From: Chitinilyticum litopenaei DSM 21440
GTDB taxonomy: Bacteria; Pseudomonadota; Gammaproteobacteria; Burkholderiales; Chitinibacteraceae
Reading direction: 5' to 3'
NCBI RefSeq assembly: GCF_000428145.1
Contig: NZ_ATZJ01000001.1
Coordinates: 124,001 to 188,000 of the forward strand
DNA: 64,000 bases
This document shows, piece after piece, positions 37,121 to 46,079 of this stretch. The stretch's first letter is position 1. Every line of letters begins with the position of its first letter. Below the pieces are notes generated by a model that saw only the letters and a program-made list of their open reading frames with translations, had not been told where the DNA came from and did not search any database. The position numbers and the translations under genes were made by a program.

Positions 37121-38833
37121 ATGTTCAAGCATGCATTTGCAGTTCTGCAGAAGATCGGCAAGGCGCTGATGCTCCCGGTAGCAGTGTTGCCGGTTGCCGG
37201 CCTCTTGCTGGGTATTGGCGCATCCAACTTTTCCTTCATTCCGGCCGTGGTCTCGCAGATCATGGCGCAGGGTGGCGGGGCGATTTTCGGTCACCTGCCG
37301 CTGATCTTCGCCATCGGTGTGGCGCTGGGCCTGACCGAAAACGACGGTGTCGCCGGCATCGCGGCCACCGTCGGTTTTGTGGTGATGGTAGCAACGATGG
37401 GCGTGATGGCCGCGGCGCTGGGTGTTGAGCCCGCCACCGTCATGGGCATGAAGTCGATGGAAACCGGCGTGTTCGGCGGCATCATCATCGGCGCCGTGGC
37501 GGCGACGCTGTTCAACAAGTACTACCGCATCGAGCTGCCGCCGTATCTGGGCTTCTTTGCCGGCAAGCGCTTCGTGCCGATCGTGACCGGCATTGCCGCG
37601 ATTTTTGTCGGCATCATCCTGTCCTTCATCTGGCCGCCGGTGCAGAACGCAATCAACAGCTTCTCGCACTGGGCTGCCGTTTCCGACCCGCGCACGGCGG
37701 CGACCGTTTACGGTTTCGTCGAGCGGATGCTGATTCCCTTCGGTCTGCACCACATCTGGAACGTGCCGTTTTTCTTTGAAATGGGCAGCTTCACCAATGC
37801 CGCAGGCGAAGTGGTCAAGGGTGACATCAACCGCTTCTTTGCCGGTGATGCCACCGCGGGCATCCTGTCGGGCGCCTTCCTGTTCAAGATGTTCGGCCTG
37901 CCGGCCGCCGCGATCGCCATCTGGCATTCGGCCAAGCCGGAAAACCGCGTGAAGGTCGGCGGCATGATGGTGTCGGCCGCGCTGACCTCGTTCCTGACCG
38001 GCATTACCGAGCCGATCGAGTTCGCCTTCCTGTTCGTGGCACCGGTGCTGTATGTCATCCATGCCGTGCTGGCCGCGTCCACGCAGTTCGTCGCCAACAC
38101 GCTCGACATGCACATGGGTTTCACCTTCTCGCAGGGCGGCATCGACTTCCTGCTGTTCAACGCCTTTGGCAGCAACGCCAAGCACTGGGCCTATGTGCTG
38201 ATCCTCGGCCCGATCTATGCGGCGATCTATTACAGCGTGTTCCGCTTCGCCATCGTCAAGCTCAACCTGAAAACTCCGGGCCGCGAGGACGACGAAGGCG
38301 CCGCCGTTGCCGTGAGTTCCGGCAGCGACAAGATGGGCAAGGCGCGCGATCTGGTCACCGCGTTTGGCGGCGCCGCCAACATCAAGAGCCTGGATGCCTG
38401 CATCACCCGTCTGCGCATCAGCGTGGGCGACATTGCCAAGGTTGACCAGCCGCGCCTGAAGGCACTCGGTGCTGCCGGCGTGATGATTGTCGGCAACAAT
38501 GCCCAGGCGATTTTCGGTACCCAGTCGGAAAACCTGAAAACCGACATGCAGGAATACCTGAAGTCTGGCGGCAGTGCGCCAGCCGCACCGGCGAGTGCCG
38601 CAGCCGGCGTGGACAAGCTGGCGCTGATCGCCGCGCTGGGTGGCAAGGCCAACATCCTCAATGCCGAAGTGGTGGCGGGCACCCGTGTGCGTGTGGCTCT
38701 CGCTGACGGCGCCGGCCTGAACGAGGCCGCGCTCAAGTCACAGGGCGTGGAAGCCGTGGTGTCGCAGGGCAGCAATGTCTTCCATCTGATTGCTGGCAGC
38801 CAGGCCGAACAGCTGGCCGGTGCCTTGCATTGA
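37121..38833 (+). CDS. PTS EIICB permease, glucose/N-acetylglucosamine type, with an extra degenerate EIIB
   Basis: 570 aa from ATG at 37121 with AGGAG upstream; the longer upstream frame is unlikely. EIIC domain, about residues 1-385, with ten or so membrane segments (LMLPVAVLPVAGLLLGIGAS; FGLHHIWNVPFFFEMG; ITEPIEFAFLFVAPVLY). EIIB domain 1 (about 405-480) has the phospho-cysteine Cys427 in SLDACITRLRISV. A second EIIB-like repeat at the C-terminus (LALIAALGGKANILNAEVVA) lacks the cysteine. It imports and phosphorylates GlcNAc or glucose using the fused EIIA-HPr-EI protein. GlcNAc versus glucose cannot be separated by eye. Confidence 0.9.
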   Translation: MFKHAFAVLQKIGKALMLPVAVLPVAGLLLGIGASNFSFIPAVVSQIMAQGGGAIFGHLPLIFAIGVALGLTENDGVAGIAATVGFVVMVATMGVMAAALGVEPATVMGMKSMETGVFGGIIIGAVAATLFNKYYRIELPPYLGFFAGKRFVPIVTGIAAIFVGIILSFIWPPVQNAINSFSHWAAVSDPRTAATVYGFVERMLIPFGLHHIWNVPFFFEMGSFTNAAGEVVKGDINRFFAGDATAGILSGAFLFKMFGLPAAAIAIWHSAKPENRVKVGGMMVSAALTSFLTGITEPIEFAFLFVAPVLYVIHAVLAASTQFVANTLDMHMGFTFSQGGIDFLLFNAFGSNAKHWAYVLILGPIYAAIYYSVFRFAIVKLNLKTPGREDDEGAAVAVSSGSDKMGKARDLVTAFGGAANIKSLDACITRLRISVGDIAKVDQPRLKALGAAGVMIVGNNAQAIFGTQSENLKTDMQEYLKSGGSAPAAPASAAAGVDKLALIAALGGKANILNAEVVAGTRVRVALADGAGLNEAALKSQGVEAVVSQGSNVFHLIAGSQAEQLAGALH

Positions 38834-38841
38834 TTTTGGAA

Positions 38842-38890
38842 GGGTATTGCCCTACAGCCTAATAATAACATTGGCTTTACCGTTATACCC
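38842..38890. repeat. GGGTAT/ATACCC palindromic repeat after the EIICB gene
   Basis: GGGTATTGCCCTACAGCC ... GGCTTTACCGTTATACCC, 8 bp after the stop codon and directly before a strong terminator. Confidence 0.65.
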
Positions 38891-38895
38891 CTGAT

Positions 38896-38929
38896 AACAA
38901 TACCCCCGTACATCGGGGGTATTGTTTTT
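38896..38929 (+). terminator. Terminator of the EIICB gene
   Basis: AACAATACCCCCG/CGGGGGTATTGTT with a 5-nt loop and five T. The symmetric A/T flanks allow bidirectional function. Confidence 0.92.
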
Positions 38930-39104
38930 GGGCGAGCCGAAACGCAGCTTGTCGGCATGACGAACGGCAAGCGTGATTGGCAATAGTACACAGTCATTGC
39001 ACGCACGATTGCTGATAATCGCGGCTTTTCGACAATCAATCCGCAGCATTCAGCGAGGATGGCCCCTGTTCTTGGTCAGCCACGCCAACGCTGTGGCAGC
39101 CAGG

Positions 39105-39677
39105 ATGAACTATCGCATCGCACTCTTTGGCCTTTCCATACTGCTGCTGGCCCTGCTGCAGGCGTGTACGAGCCGTCTGCAGGCTGCAGCACATCCTGTC
39201 GTGGCTTCCGCCGCGCCCCCGCTGGCCAGCACCCCTGCTCCCGCCATCCCGGCGGCCAGCAGTCCGGCCATCGTGCTGACACCGCGCGAGCGCGACCTGC
39301 TGGTGCTCAATGCCTACAACGAGGCACGCGGCGATCCGGAAATCGCCATCCGCGCGGTGCTGGCAGTGACGATGGCGCGGGTCGAATCGGCCTGCTTCCC
39401 CGACACGGTCAGCGAGGTGATCTACCAGCCCAGGCAGTTTTCATGGACGCACATTCGCGGCACGGCGCGCAGCCTGGCCACCGCGCGCGCCCGCGAACCC
39501 GAGGCGCTGGAACGCGTCGAGGAAATCGTCGACCGCTACATCGCCGATGGCGCACCAGCCGGCGAAAACCTGCTCTATCACGCCCGATCAGTGCGCCCGG
39601 TCTGGGCGGCGTCACGCCAGCTGCAGCGCAGCGGCGTGATCGGCAGCCATGTGTTCTACGAGCACAGGCTTTGCTGA
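39105..39677 (+). CDS. SleB-like cell wall hydrolase lipoprotein
   Basis: 190 aa from ATG at 39105; this start gives a proper lipoprotein signal MNYRIALFGLSILLLALLQAC with lipidation at Cys21, whereas upstream starts do not. After a Pro/Ala-rich linker the catalytic domain shows the Hydrolase_2 (SleB) pattern: LLVLNAYNEARGDPEIAIRA with the conserved glutamate, ACFPDTVSEVIYQPRQFSW. Such proteins are lytic transglycosylase-like enzymes cutting peptidoglycan. It would be anchored in the envelope. Function outside sporulation is poorly defined, so the substrate bond is inferred from the family. Confidence 0.85.
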   Translation: MNYRIALFGLSILLLALLQACTSRLQAAAHPVVASAAPPLASTPAPAIPAASSPAIVLTPRERDLLVLNAYNEARGDPEIAIRAVLAVTMARVESACFPDTVSEVIYQPRQFSWTHIRGTARSLATARAREPEALERVEEIVDRYIADGAPAGENLLYHARSVRPVWAASRQLQRSGVIGSHVFYEHRLC

Positions 39678-39778
39678 GACAGCAGCCTGATCAGGCAAGC
39701 TGATGTGTTAAGCCGCAGGGGAAAGCTCACTCTTCAAAAGGGCGGATCAAGAAGCCCTGCCGTTGCCCTGATGCAGAC

Positions 39779-40714
39779 TCAACCCAGCATCGCCGCCTGT
39801 TCGGGCGCCGCGAACCAGTCACGCAGGAAATCGACAAGCGCCAGCAGCTTGGCCGGTTGCGGCTGGCGCTGCGGGTAGAGCAGGTAGAGCTGCATGCCCT
39901 GCAGCCGGCAATCGGGCAGCAGGCGGATCAGCCGGCCGGCGGCGACGTCGGCGCTGGCCAGGTAGGCCGGCAGCCGTGCGATGCCGCCGCCGTGCAGCGC
40001 CAGATTGCGGATCAGGTAATAGTCGTTGCTGCTGATCGGCGATTGCACGTCGATGCTGCTCAGCAGGCCGTCGCGATTCAATAGCCAGCGTGTGGACTGG
40101 GCGAAGCGGCTGTTGGCGATGCACGGCAGCCTCGCCAGCTGTTCCGGGCTGGTGACGGGCGGATGGCCGGCCAGAAAGCCCGGGCTGGCGACCAGCCAGT
40201 CGTGCATTTCCGCCAGCGGCCGGCTGATCAGGTGCTCGGGCGGCGGCAGGTTGGCGCGGATCGCCAGATCGAAGCCCTCGGCCTCCAGGTCGCGCAGCGT
40301 CGCGCCAAGGTCGAGCTCTACCTCGATTCCCGGAAACCGTTCGCGAAACGCCAGCAGCGCCTCGGCCATGAACACGCCGCCAAAGCTGTTCGGCGCGGTG
40401 ATGCGCAGCTTGCCGCCGATCTCCTCGCGCATGGCGGCCAGCGCCTGGCGCGCCGCATCGACGCGCGCCAGCCAGTCCCGGCAGTGCTGCAGATAGAGCT
40501 TGCCCGCCTCGGTGAGGTCGAGCCGGCGCGTCGTGCGGTACAGCAGCTGCGTGGCGAGCCGCAGCTCGAGCTGGCGCACCTGCTTGCTGAGCAAGGCCTT
40601 GGACACGCCCAGCTGCTCGGCCGCGCGCGTGAAGCTGCGCTGCTCGGCCACGCTGGCGAAGGCCATCGCCCATTGCAGCTCTTGGGCCTGCTGGCCGGGT
40701 GTCATTGTTTCCAT
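39779..40714 (-). CDS. LysR-family transcriptional regulator
   Basis: 311 aa (ATG at 40705 is an alternative start). N-terminal winged helix (FASVAEQRSFTRAAEQLGVSKALLSKQVRQLE) and a LysR substrate-binding domain (LRITAPNSFGGVFMAEALLA ... LDLAIRANLPPPEHLISR). It is divergent from the short-chain dehydrogenase gene with 94 bp between starts, the classic arrangement in which the regulator controls the neighbouring enzyme gene. It belongs to the CrgA/DsdC-like group seen in many SDR-linked regulators. Effector unknown. Confidence 0.93.
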   Translation of the reverse strand: METMTPGQQAQELQWAMAFASVAEQRSFTRAAEQLGVSKALLSKQVRQLELRLATQLLYRTTRRLDLTEAGKLYLQHCRDWLARVDAARQALAAMREEIGGKLRITAPNSFGGVFMAEALLAFRERFPGIEVELDLGATLRDLEAEGFDLAIRANLPPPEHLISRPLAEMHDWLVASPGFLAGHPPVTSPEQLARLPCIANSRFAQSTRWLLNRDGLLSSIDVQSPISSNDYYLIRNLALHGGGIARLPAYLASADVAAGRLIRLLPDCRLQGMQLYLLYPQRQPQPAKLLALVDFLRDWFAAPEQAAMLG

Positions 40715-40808
40715 TGGTTTGACAAAGAAGTGAAAGTTGCCGGATTTATCGGCCCAGCGTGCCGGTTTAAGCTGTGAACGTCAACAAAGCAAACACAAGG
40801 AGCACAGC

Positions 40809-41408
40809 ATGGACATTCTTCTCATCGGCGCCAACGGCACCATTGGCAAGGCAGTCGCCACCGAACTCGGCCAGCGTCACCGCGTCATCAGCGCCGGGGG
40901 CAACAGCGGCGACGAACACGTCGACCTCACCGACCTGGCCAGCGTCGAGGCGCTGTTTGCCCGCGTCGGCCCCGTCGACGCTGTCGCCATCGCCGCAGGC
41001 AACCTGCATTTCGGCCCGCTCGCCGAATTCACTCCCGAGCAGTACGCGATCGGCTTGAACGACAAGCTGATGGGCCAGGTGAATGTGGTGCTCGCCGGCC
41101 AGAAGGTGCTGCGCGACGGCGGCAGCTTCACGCTGATCAGCGGCGTGCTCAGCGACGATCCGATCACCTATGGCAGCAGCGCCAGCATGGTCAACGCCGC
41201 GCTGGAAGGCTTCGCGCGCAGCGCGGCCATCGAGCTGCCGCGCGGCCTGCGCATCAATGTCGTCAGCCCGACCGTGCTGACCGAATCGCTGGAAGGCTAC
41301 GGCCCCTATTTCCGCGGCTTCGAATCCGTCCCCGCCGCCCGCGTGGCGCTGGCCTACAGCAAGAGCGTGGAAGGCGCGCAGACCGGGCAGGTGTATCGCG
41401 TGCTGTAA
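40809..41408 (+). CDS. Short-chain dehydrogenase/reductase
   Basis: 199 aa from ATG with GGAG upstream. Cofactor motif MDILLIGANGTIGKAVATEL (GxxGxxG) for NAD(P), AAGNLHFGP equivalent to the NAG motif, and TYGSSASMVNAALEGFARSA where the usual YxxxK is replaced: Tyr is present but Lys is not at the +4 position, a pattern of the short divergent SDRs that lack canonical activity or use another residue. Controlled presumably by the divergent LysR gene. Substrate unknown. The stop is followed directly by a GGGTAT palindrome. Confidence 0.88.
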   Translation: MDILLIGANGTIGKAVATELGQRHRVISAGGNSGDEHVDLTDLASVEALFARVGPVDAVAIAAGNLHFGPLAEFTPEQYAIGLNDKLMGQVNVVLAGQKVLRDGGSFTLISGVLSDDPITYGSSASMVNAALEGFARSAAIELPRGLRINVVSPTVLTESLEGYGPYFRGFESVPAARVALAYSKSVEGAQTGQVYRVL

Positions 41409-41417
41409 TCGCACAAA

Positions 41418-41466
41418 GGGTATATGGCCATAGCCATTTTTCATAAAAGGCTGCAGGCAGATACCC
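41418..41466. repeat. GGGTAT/ATACCC palindromic repeat after the SDR gene
   Basis: GGGTATATGGCCATAGCC ... GGCTGCAGGCAGATACCC with ATTTTTCATAAAA centre, 9 bp after the SDR stop. A terminator-like CCCCGG..CCGGGG stem follows at 41476. Confidence 0.7.
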
Positions 41467-41473
41467 AACGGAA

Positions 41474-41500
41474 AAACCCCGGCCATGAGCCGGGGTTTCG
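41474..41500 (+). terminator. Possible terminator after the SDR gene
   Basis: AAAACCCCGGCCATGAGCCGGGGTTTC: stem AACCCCGGC/GCCGGGGTT with a short T-run. Likely bidirectional between convergent genes. Confidence 0.75.
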
Positions 41501-41597
41501 GTATTGGTGCAAGGCATCTCGGACTCAGCCTTGCGTGAGTCATCCACAAGGGATGGCGGCACAATACCGCAGCATTGTGACACCTTCTTGACACGCT

Positions 41598-41852
41598 TCA
41601 GTCATCCGGAAGCGTTGGCAAGGCCTTGAGCAGCGCCGTGTAGCGTTCCAGATCAAAGCCGCGATCCTCGCTCATCATCGCCTCGATTTCGTCGACCAGC
41701 ACGACGGCCATCAGCTCGACGGCTTCCTCGCGCGGGATCTGGCCCAGCAGCAGGCGGTTGAGCGTCTGGCGGGTGATGGGCGGTTCGCTGTCGCGGATCT
41801 GGTTTTCGATGACGGCGAGGATTTCTTCGGGGGCGACTTCGCGTGCTTTCAT
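41598..41852 (-). CDS. Small conserved-looking hypothetical protein
   Basis: 84 aa from MKAREVAPEEILAVIENQIR with AAGGA upstream. Predominantly helical and acidic (EEAVELMAVVLVDEIEAMMS, LERYTALLKALPTLPDD), soluble, no signal. I do not recognise a family. It is read in the same direction as ampG but on its far side, with a degenerate GGGTAT palindrome between them, so co-transcription with xthA-ampG is possible. Good codon usage and ribosome site support a real gene. Confidence 0.7.
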   Translation of the reverse strand: MKAREVAPEEILAVIENQIRDSEPPITRQTLNRLLLGQIPREEAVELMAVVLVDEIEAMMSEDRGFDLERYTALLKALPTLPDD

Positions 41853-41867
41853 GCTTGTCCTTGGGTA

Positions 41868-41910
41868 TGGGACTGCAGTCATTTGCCAGAAACGGCTGCA
41901 GGCAAGTACA
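41868..41910. repeat. Degenerate GGGTAT palindromic repeat after ampG
   Basis: GGGTATGGGACTGCAGTC ... GGCTGCAGGCAAGTAC between the ampG stop and the next minus-strand gene; the arms match the family less well. Confidence 0.45.
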
Positions 41911-41913
41911 TCA

Positions 41914-43629
41914 TCAGGTATTTGGGTGGTCGAGCTTGCCGACCTGCGCTTTCATCCGCCACAGCAGCAGCATGCCGGGCAGGCCCATCAGCATCGACAC
42001 CTCGAAGAAATGCTGCCAGCCGATTTCGGCGACCAGGTAGCCTGAACTTGGGCCGACGTAGATGCGCCCGACCGCGGCGAGCGCGGACAGCAAGGCATAG
42101 TGCGTCGCGCTGGCTTCGCGGCGGCACAGCGCCATCAAGAGCGCGACCAGCGCGGCGGTGCCCATGCCGCCGGCGAAATTGTCGATGGTCATCGCCAGTG
42201 CGAGCAGGATGTCGACGCCGCCGTCCCAGGCGGTCAGCGACTTGCCGTTCATGAACACGCGCAGCGCCTCGGGCGACAGCGGCAGCTGCAGGCTGCCCAG
42301 CGCGTCCTGGCCGTGGATGGCGAGCAGCCAGAAGCCGAGGTTGGAAACGATCTGCAGGATGCCGAACACCAGCAGCGATTTGTAGAGCCGCCAGCGCAGC
42401 ATCAGCAGGCCGCCGAAAATGCCGCCGACGATGGTGGCGACCATGCCGACCACTTTGTTGACGACGCCGATCTCGGCCATGCTGAAGCCGATGCCCTTTT
42501 GCAGGAAGGTCACCGACAGCACACCGGCAAAGGCGTCGCAGAGCTTGTAGAGGATGATCAGCAGCAGAAAGGCCCAGGCGTATTCGCGGCGGAAATACTG
42601 CTGCATCGGCGTGAGCAGCAGCTCGAAGCGCGCCAGTTTCGCCGCCTTCATCGCAAACGGCACGGCGAGTGCCAGCTCCAGCAGCACGAACAGCAGGCCG
42701 ATCCAGTTGTTCTTGCTGTCCGGCGTGAAATCGGGCCAGCCGGCAAGCAGCCCCAGCAGCAGCAGGCCCTGCTGCGCGATGACGTAGCCCAGCCAGGCGC
42801 CGGCGAGCATGGCGATGAAACCGGCGAGCGCGCGCCAGTGCGCGAACAGCTGCGCGGCGACCAGCCAGGTTGTCGCAATCGCCGCGCTCAAGGCCGCGAG
42901 CACGCCCCAGCCCTGGCCCAGACGCGGCACCACCAGCCACAGCGCGGCGGCGGCGGCGCCCAGAATCAGCAGCAGCGACAGGGCAAAGCGCAGGAACTCG
43001 CCGCTGTGGTGATCGGGCAGATAGGGCAGGCGCGGCGCGAGCAGTTGGGTGAGCACGGCAATGGCCGCCATCAGCGCGCCGAGCCAGGCGCAGGTCGGCC
43101 CCCAGCCGATCACTTCGGCGAGCAGGAAGGCCAGCCCGCCCGAGGTGAGCATGGCGATGCGATAGCCGGTGACGCCCAGCGCGGCGATCAGGCCGCGGTC
43201 GTCGTCATTGCTGACATCGACCTTGTAGGCGTCGACGACCACATCCTGCGAGGCCGAGAAAAACGCCACGCCGACCGCGCACAGCGCAAAGAGCCCGATG
43301 TGCCCCGCCGGCGTGACGCCGGCCATGAACAGCAAGAGTGCGGCAAGCGCGACTTGCGTGATCAACAGCCAGCCCTTGCGCCGCCCCAGCAGCGGCGGCT
43401 CGAAGCGGTCCATCAGCGGCGCCCACAGGAATTTGTAGGTGTAGGGCAGGCCGACCAGCGCAAGCAGGCCGATGGTCTTGATGTCGACGCCGTCGGCGGT
43501 CAGCCACGACTGCATGGCCTGGCCGGTGAGCGCCAGCGGCAGGCCGGACGCGAAGCCGAGCAGCAGGATGGTGAGCATGCGCCGGCTTTTCAGCACGGCA
43601 AGGGAGGTGGACAGCCAGGAAGTGGGCAC
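41914..43629 (-). CDS. ampG: Muropeptide permease AmpG
   Basis: 571 aa from a GTG start 24 bp after the xthA stop. Major facilitator fold with 12 or more membrane segments. N-terminal RRMLTILLLGFASGLPLALT and GLLALVGLPYTYKFLWAPLMDR, plus ASQDVVVDAYKVDV, are the AmpG signature. It imports GlcNAc-anhydroMurNAc peptides from the periplasm for peptidoglycan recycling. It may be co-transcribed with xthA. The middle region (about 220-330) is longer than in E. coli AmpG, giving additional hydrophobic segments. Confidence 0.92.
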   Translation of the reverse strand: MPTSWLSTSLAVLKSRRMLTILLLGFASGLPLALTGQAMQSWLTADGVDIKTIGLLALVGLPYTYKFLWAPLMDRFEPPLLGRRKGWLLITQVALAALLLFMAGVTPAGHIGLFALCAVGVAFFSASQDVVVDAYKVDVSNDDDRGLIAALGVTGYRIAMLTSGGLAFLLAEVIGWGPTCAWLGALMAAIAVLTQLLAPRLPYLPDHHSGEFLRFALSLLLILGAAAAALWLVVPRLGQGWGVLAALSAAIATTWLVAAQLFAHWRALAGFIAMLAGAWLGYVIAQQGLLLLGLLAGWPDFTPDSKNNWIGLLFVLLELALAVPFAMKAAKLARFELLLTPMQQYFRREYAWAFLLLIILYKLCDAFAGVLSVTFLQKGIGFSMAEIGVVNKVVGMVATIVGGIFGGLLMLRWRLYKSLLVFGILQIVSNLGFWLLAIHGQDALGSLQLPLSPEALRVFMNGKSLTAWDGGVDILLALAMTIDNFAGGMGTAALVALLMALCRREASATHYALLSALAAVGRIYVGPSSGYLVAEIGWQHFFEVSMLMGLPGMLLLWRMKAQVGKLDHPNT

Positions 43630-43653
43630 GGCGCGGCTCGACAGGCGGGGGTG

Positions 43654-44427
43654 TTAGAAGGGGTAGTCGTAATCGGTGATCAGCGGCGCGTGGTCGGAGA
43701 ACTTCACGTCCTTGTAGATGCTGGCCGAAGTCGCGGTGGCGGCGAGCGCCGGCGTGGCGATCTGGTAATCGATGCGCCAGCCCACGTCCTTGGCATAAGC
43801 CTGGCCGCGGTTGCTCCACCAGGTGTAGCCGGGCGCGTCCGGGTAGAGCGTGCGCCAGGTGTCGACAAAGCCGAGTTCGCCGAACACCTTGCCGATCCAC
43901 GCGCGTTCCTCGGGCAGAAAGCCCGAGTTTTTCAGATTGCCCTTCCAGTTCTTCAGGTCGATTTCCCTGTGCGCGATATTCCAGTCGCCCATCAGGAGGA
44001 TGTCGCGCCCGGATTGCTCAAGCGCCAGCAGATGCGGCTCGAACACGTCGAGAAAGCGGAACTTGGCCTGCTGGCGTTCATCCGAGCTGGAGCCCGAAGG
44101 CAGATAAACCGAAATGACGCTGAGCTTGCCAAAGCGCAGCTCGATATAGCGTCCTTCCAGATCGAATTCCTCGACGCCCAGGCCGATGATGACCTCGTCG
44201 GGCGCGCGCTTGCTGTAAATGCCGACGCCGCTATAGCCCTTCTTTTCGGCATAGTGGAAAAAGCCGGTGTAGCCGTGCGGCGCGCGCATCAGTTCGGACA
44301 GGTCAGCTTCCTGCGCCTTCAGTTCCTGCAGCGCAACCACGTCGGCACCGGTGGTGGCCAGCCAGTCGAAAAAGCCCTTGTTTGCCGCGGAACGAATACC
44401 GTTCAGATTCGCACTGATGGCGCGCAC
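43654..44427 (-). CDS. xthA: Exodeoxyribonuclease III
   Basis: 257 aa from a GTG start. Endonuclease/exonuclease/phosphatase fold with the AP-endonuclease motifs LNGIRSAANKGFFDWL, LQELKAQ (catalytic Glu), GDWNIAHREIDLKNW (Asp and Asn of the active site), GWRIDYQIATP and SDHAPLITDYD. It repairs abasic sites and trims 3' ends. Divergent from pyrE with 70 bp between starts. The downstream gene ampG follows after 24 bp. Confidence 0.95.
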   Translation of the reverse strand: MRAISANLNGIRSAANKGFFDWLATTGADVVALQELKAQEADLSELMRAPHGYTGFFHYAEKKGYSGVGIYSKRAPDEVIIGLGVEEFDLEGRYIELRFGKLSVISVYLPSGSSSDERQQAKFRFLDVFEPHLLALEQSGRDILLMGDWNIAHREIDLKNWKGNLKNSGFLPEERAWIGKVFGELGFVDTWRTLYPDAPGYTWWSNRGQAYAKDVGWRIDYQIATPALAATATSASIYKDVKFSDHAPLITDYDYPF

Positions 44428-44497
44428 GTCCTACCCCTTTTGCAGAAATGCTATCCTGTAAAACTTGCTTTCCATTTGTGTACAGGATTTGTTGACG

Positions 44498-45145
44498 ATG
44501 TCCGACTTCCGCCGCGACTTTATCGAATTTGCCGTTGCCCAGAACGTGCTGTGTTTTGGCGAGTTTATCACCAAAGCAGGCCGTACTTCCCCGTACTTCT
44601 TCAATGCCGGCCTGTTCAGCGACGGGGCTTCGGTGGGCGAACTGGCGCGCTTTTACGCGCAGGCCGCGCTGGCTTCGAAGGTGAAATTCGACGTGCTGTT
44701 CGGGCCGGCCTACAAGGGCATCGTGCTGGCGGCCGCGACCGCGGTGAAGCTGGCCGAGGCCGGCACCAATGTGCCTTTCGTGTACAACCGCAAGGAAGCC
44801 AAGGATCACGGCGAGGGCGGCGTGCTGGTCGGCGCACCGCTGAAGGGGCGCGTGCTGATCATCGACGACGTGATTTCGGCCGGCACCAGCGTGCGCGAGT
44901 CGGTAAACCTGATCCGCAATGCCGGCGCCGAACCGGCCGGCGTGCTGATCGCGCTGGATCGCATGGAGCGCGGCCAGGGCAGCTTGAGCGCCGTGCAGGA
45001 GGTCGAGCAGCAATTCGGCATTCCGGTGATTCCGATTGCTACACTGAATGATTTGCTGGGCTATCTTGCTGACAAGAACGGCATGGCTGACAATCTGGCC
45101 AAAGTCGCGGCTTACCGCGAGCAATATGGCATCAGCCAGCCCTGA
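44498..45145 (+). CDS. pyrE: Orotate phosphoribosyltransferase
   Basis: 215 aa from ATG at 44498 (AGGA upstream). Type I PRTase with orotate-binding start FGEFITKAGRTSPYFFNAGL, DVLFGPAYKGIVLAAATAV and the PRPP motif GRVLIIDDVISAGTS. It makes OMP from orotate and PRPP in pyrimidine synthesis. Forms a divergent pair with xthA. The DUF4124 gene begins 19 bp after the stop, so both may be one transcript. Confidence 0.96.
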   Translation: MSDFRRDFIEFAVAQNVLCFGEFITKAGRTSPYFFNAGLFSDGASVGELARFYAQAALASKVKFDVLFGPAYKGIVLAAATAVKLAEAGTNVPFVYNRKEAKDHGEGGVLVGAPLKGRVLIIDDVISAGTSVRESVNLIRNAGAEPAGVLIALDRMERGQGSLSAVQEVEQQFGIPVIPIATLNDLLGYLADKNGMADNLAKVAAYREQYGISQP

Positions 45146-45164
45146 AACTACGGAGTTGCACCGC

Positions 45165-45761
45165 ATGACCCGGCTGCTTAGCGTACTGATCCTGATTTCT
45201 GTTGCGTCGATTGCACACGCCAAACTCTATCGCTGGGTCGATGAAAAGGGCCAGGTGCAGTACAGCGACAAGCCCCCCGTCACGGGCCAGACGGCAGCCG
45301 AAATGGACAGCAGCGGGCGCGTGCGCAAGACACCGTCCGAAACGCGCACGCTCAGCAAGGAAGAGCAGGCGCAGCTGGCCGAGGAAAAGCGCCGGCAGAT
45401 CGAGCAGGAGCGCCGCGACCGCGCGCTCTTGCAGACCTATTCCAAACCGGAAGAACTCGATGCGCGCCGTGACCTGCAGATCGAATCGGTGCAGGCCGGC
45501 ATCACCAGCAACCAGTTGCGCAAGCAGACGGTGGCCGAGCGCCTGAAGAAACTGCAGGGCCAGGTCGAGACGCTGGAAAAGCGCAAACGGCCCGTGCCGG
45601 ATGATCTGAAGGCCGAAATCGAGCTGACCCGCAAGGAAATGGCCGATATCGACCGCAATATCGCCAAGCAGCAGCAGGACATCGAAGACATCCGCAAGCG
45701 CAGCGAGGCGGACAAGCAGCGCTGGCGCGAGCTGAAGCAGCAGCAGGACAAGCCGCGCTGA
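45165..45761 (+). CDS. DUF4124 domain protein, exported
   Basis: 198 aa from MTRLLSVLILISVASIAHA, a clear signal peptide, with GGAG upstream. DUF4124 follows at once (KLYRWVDEKGQVQYSDKPP), then a long charged coiled coil (ELDARRDLQIESVQ ... EIELTRKEMADIDRNIAKQQ). Periplasmic, function unknown; DUF4124 proteins often accompany envelope stress or cell-wall genes. Placed 19 bp behind pyrE. Confidence 0.85.
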   Translation: MTRLLSVLILISVASIAHAKLYRWVDEKGQVQYSDKPPVTGQTAAEMDSSGRVRKTPSETRTLSKEEQAQLAEEKRRQIEQERRDRALLQTYSKPEELDARRDLQIESVQAGITSNQLRKQTVAERLKKLQGQVETLEKRKRPVPDDLKAEIELTRKEMADIDRNIAKQQQDIEDIRKRSEADKQRWRELKQQQDKPR

Positions 45762-46079
45762 TCCGGCCCTTGCTGCAGACCTCGGTCGTCTGGATCACAG
45801 AATGCATCTGATTCTAGAAAAGAAAGCCTTCCCGGCAGGCATGCAAGCCCTGAGGAATACCGAGCTTTGCTCCTGCGTGCTCTCGGCTTGATTCGGGTTT
45901 TGCCGGGCGGCTTTGCCATTCACGAGCTTGCAAGCGTTTGATGCTGCGCAGTGCCGGTACAGCTTGCAGCCGGCACACTGCACAGGCCTTGTGTGCGGGT
46001 TTCACCTCTCTTGACTTTGCCCTGTCGCTTGGCAAACTTCCACCCCAAACACCATCTGACCCGGCGGAGACAGTAGAAA
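45762..46079. other. 318-bp gene-free stretch before ppgK
   Basis: No ORF. Contains GCTTGATTCGGGTTTTGC at 45886, matching 17 of 18 bases of the sequence that ends the CACAGAG repeat at 14149, and a TTGACT at 46012 that may be the -35 of ppgK. Nothing else recognised. Confidence 0.55.

Noticed and set aside
42100..45051. 983-codon open frame on the plus strand
   Set aside because: Covers ampG, xthA and pyrE in a wrong frame; composition is Gln/Arg-rich with no domain, while the three genes are certain.
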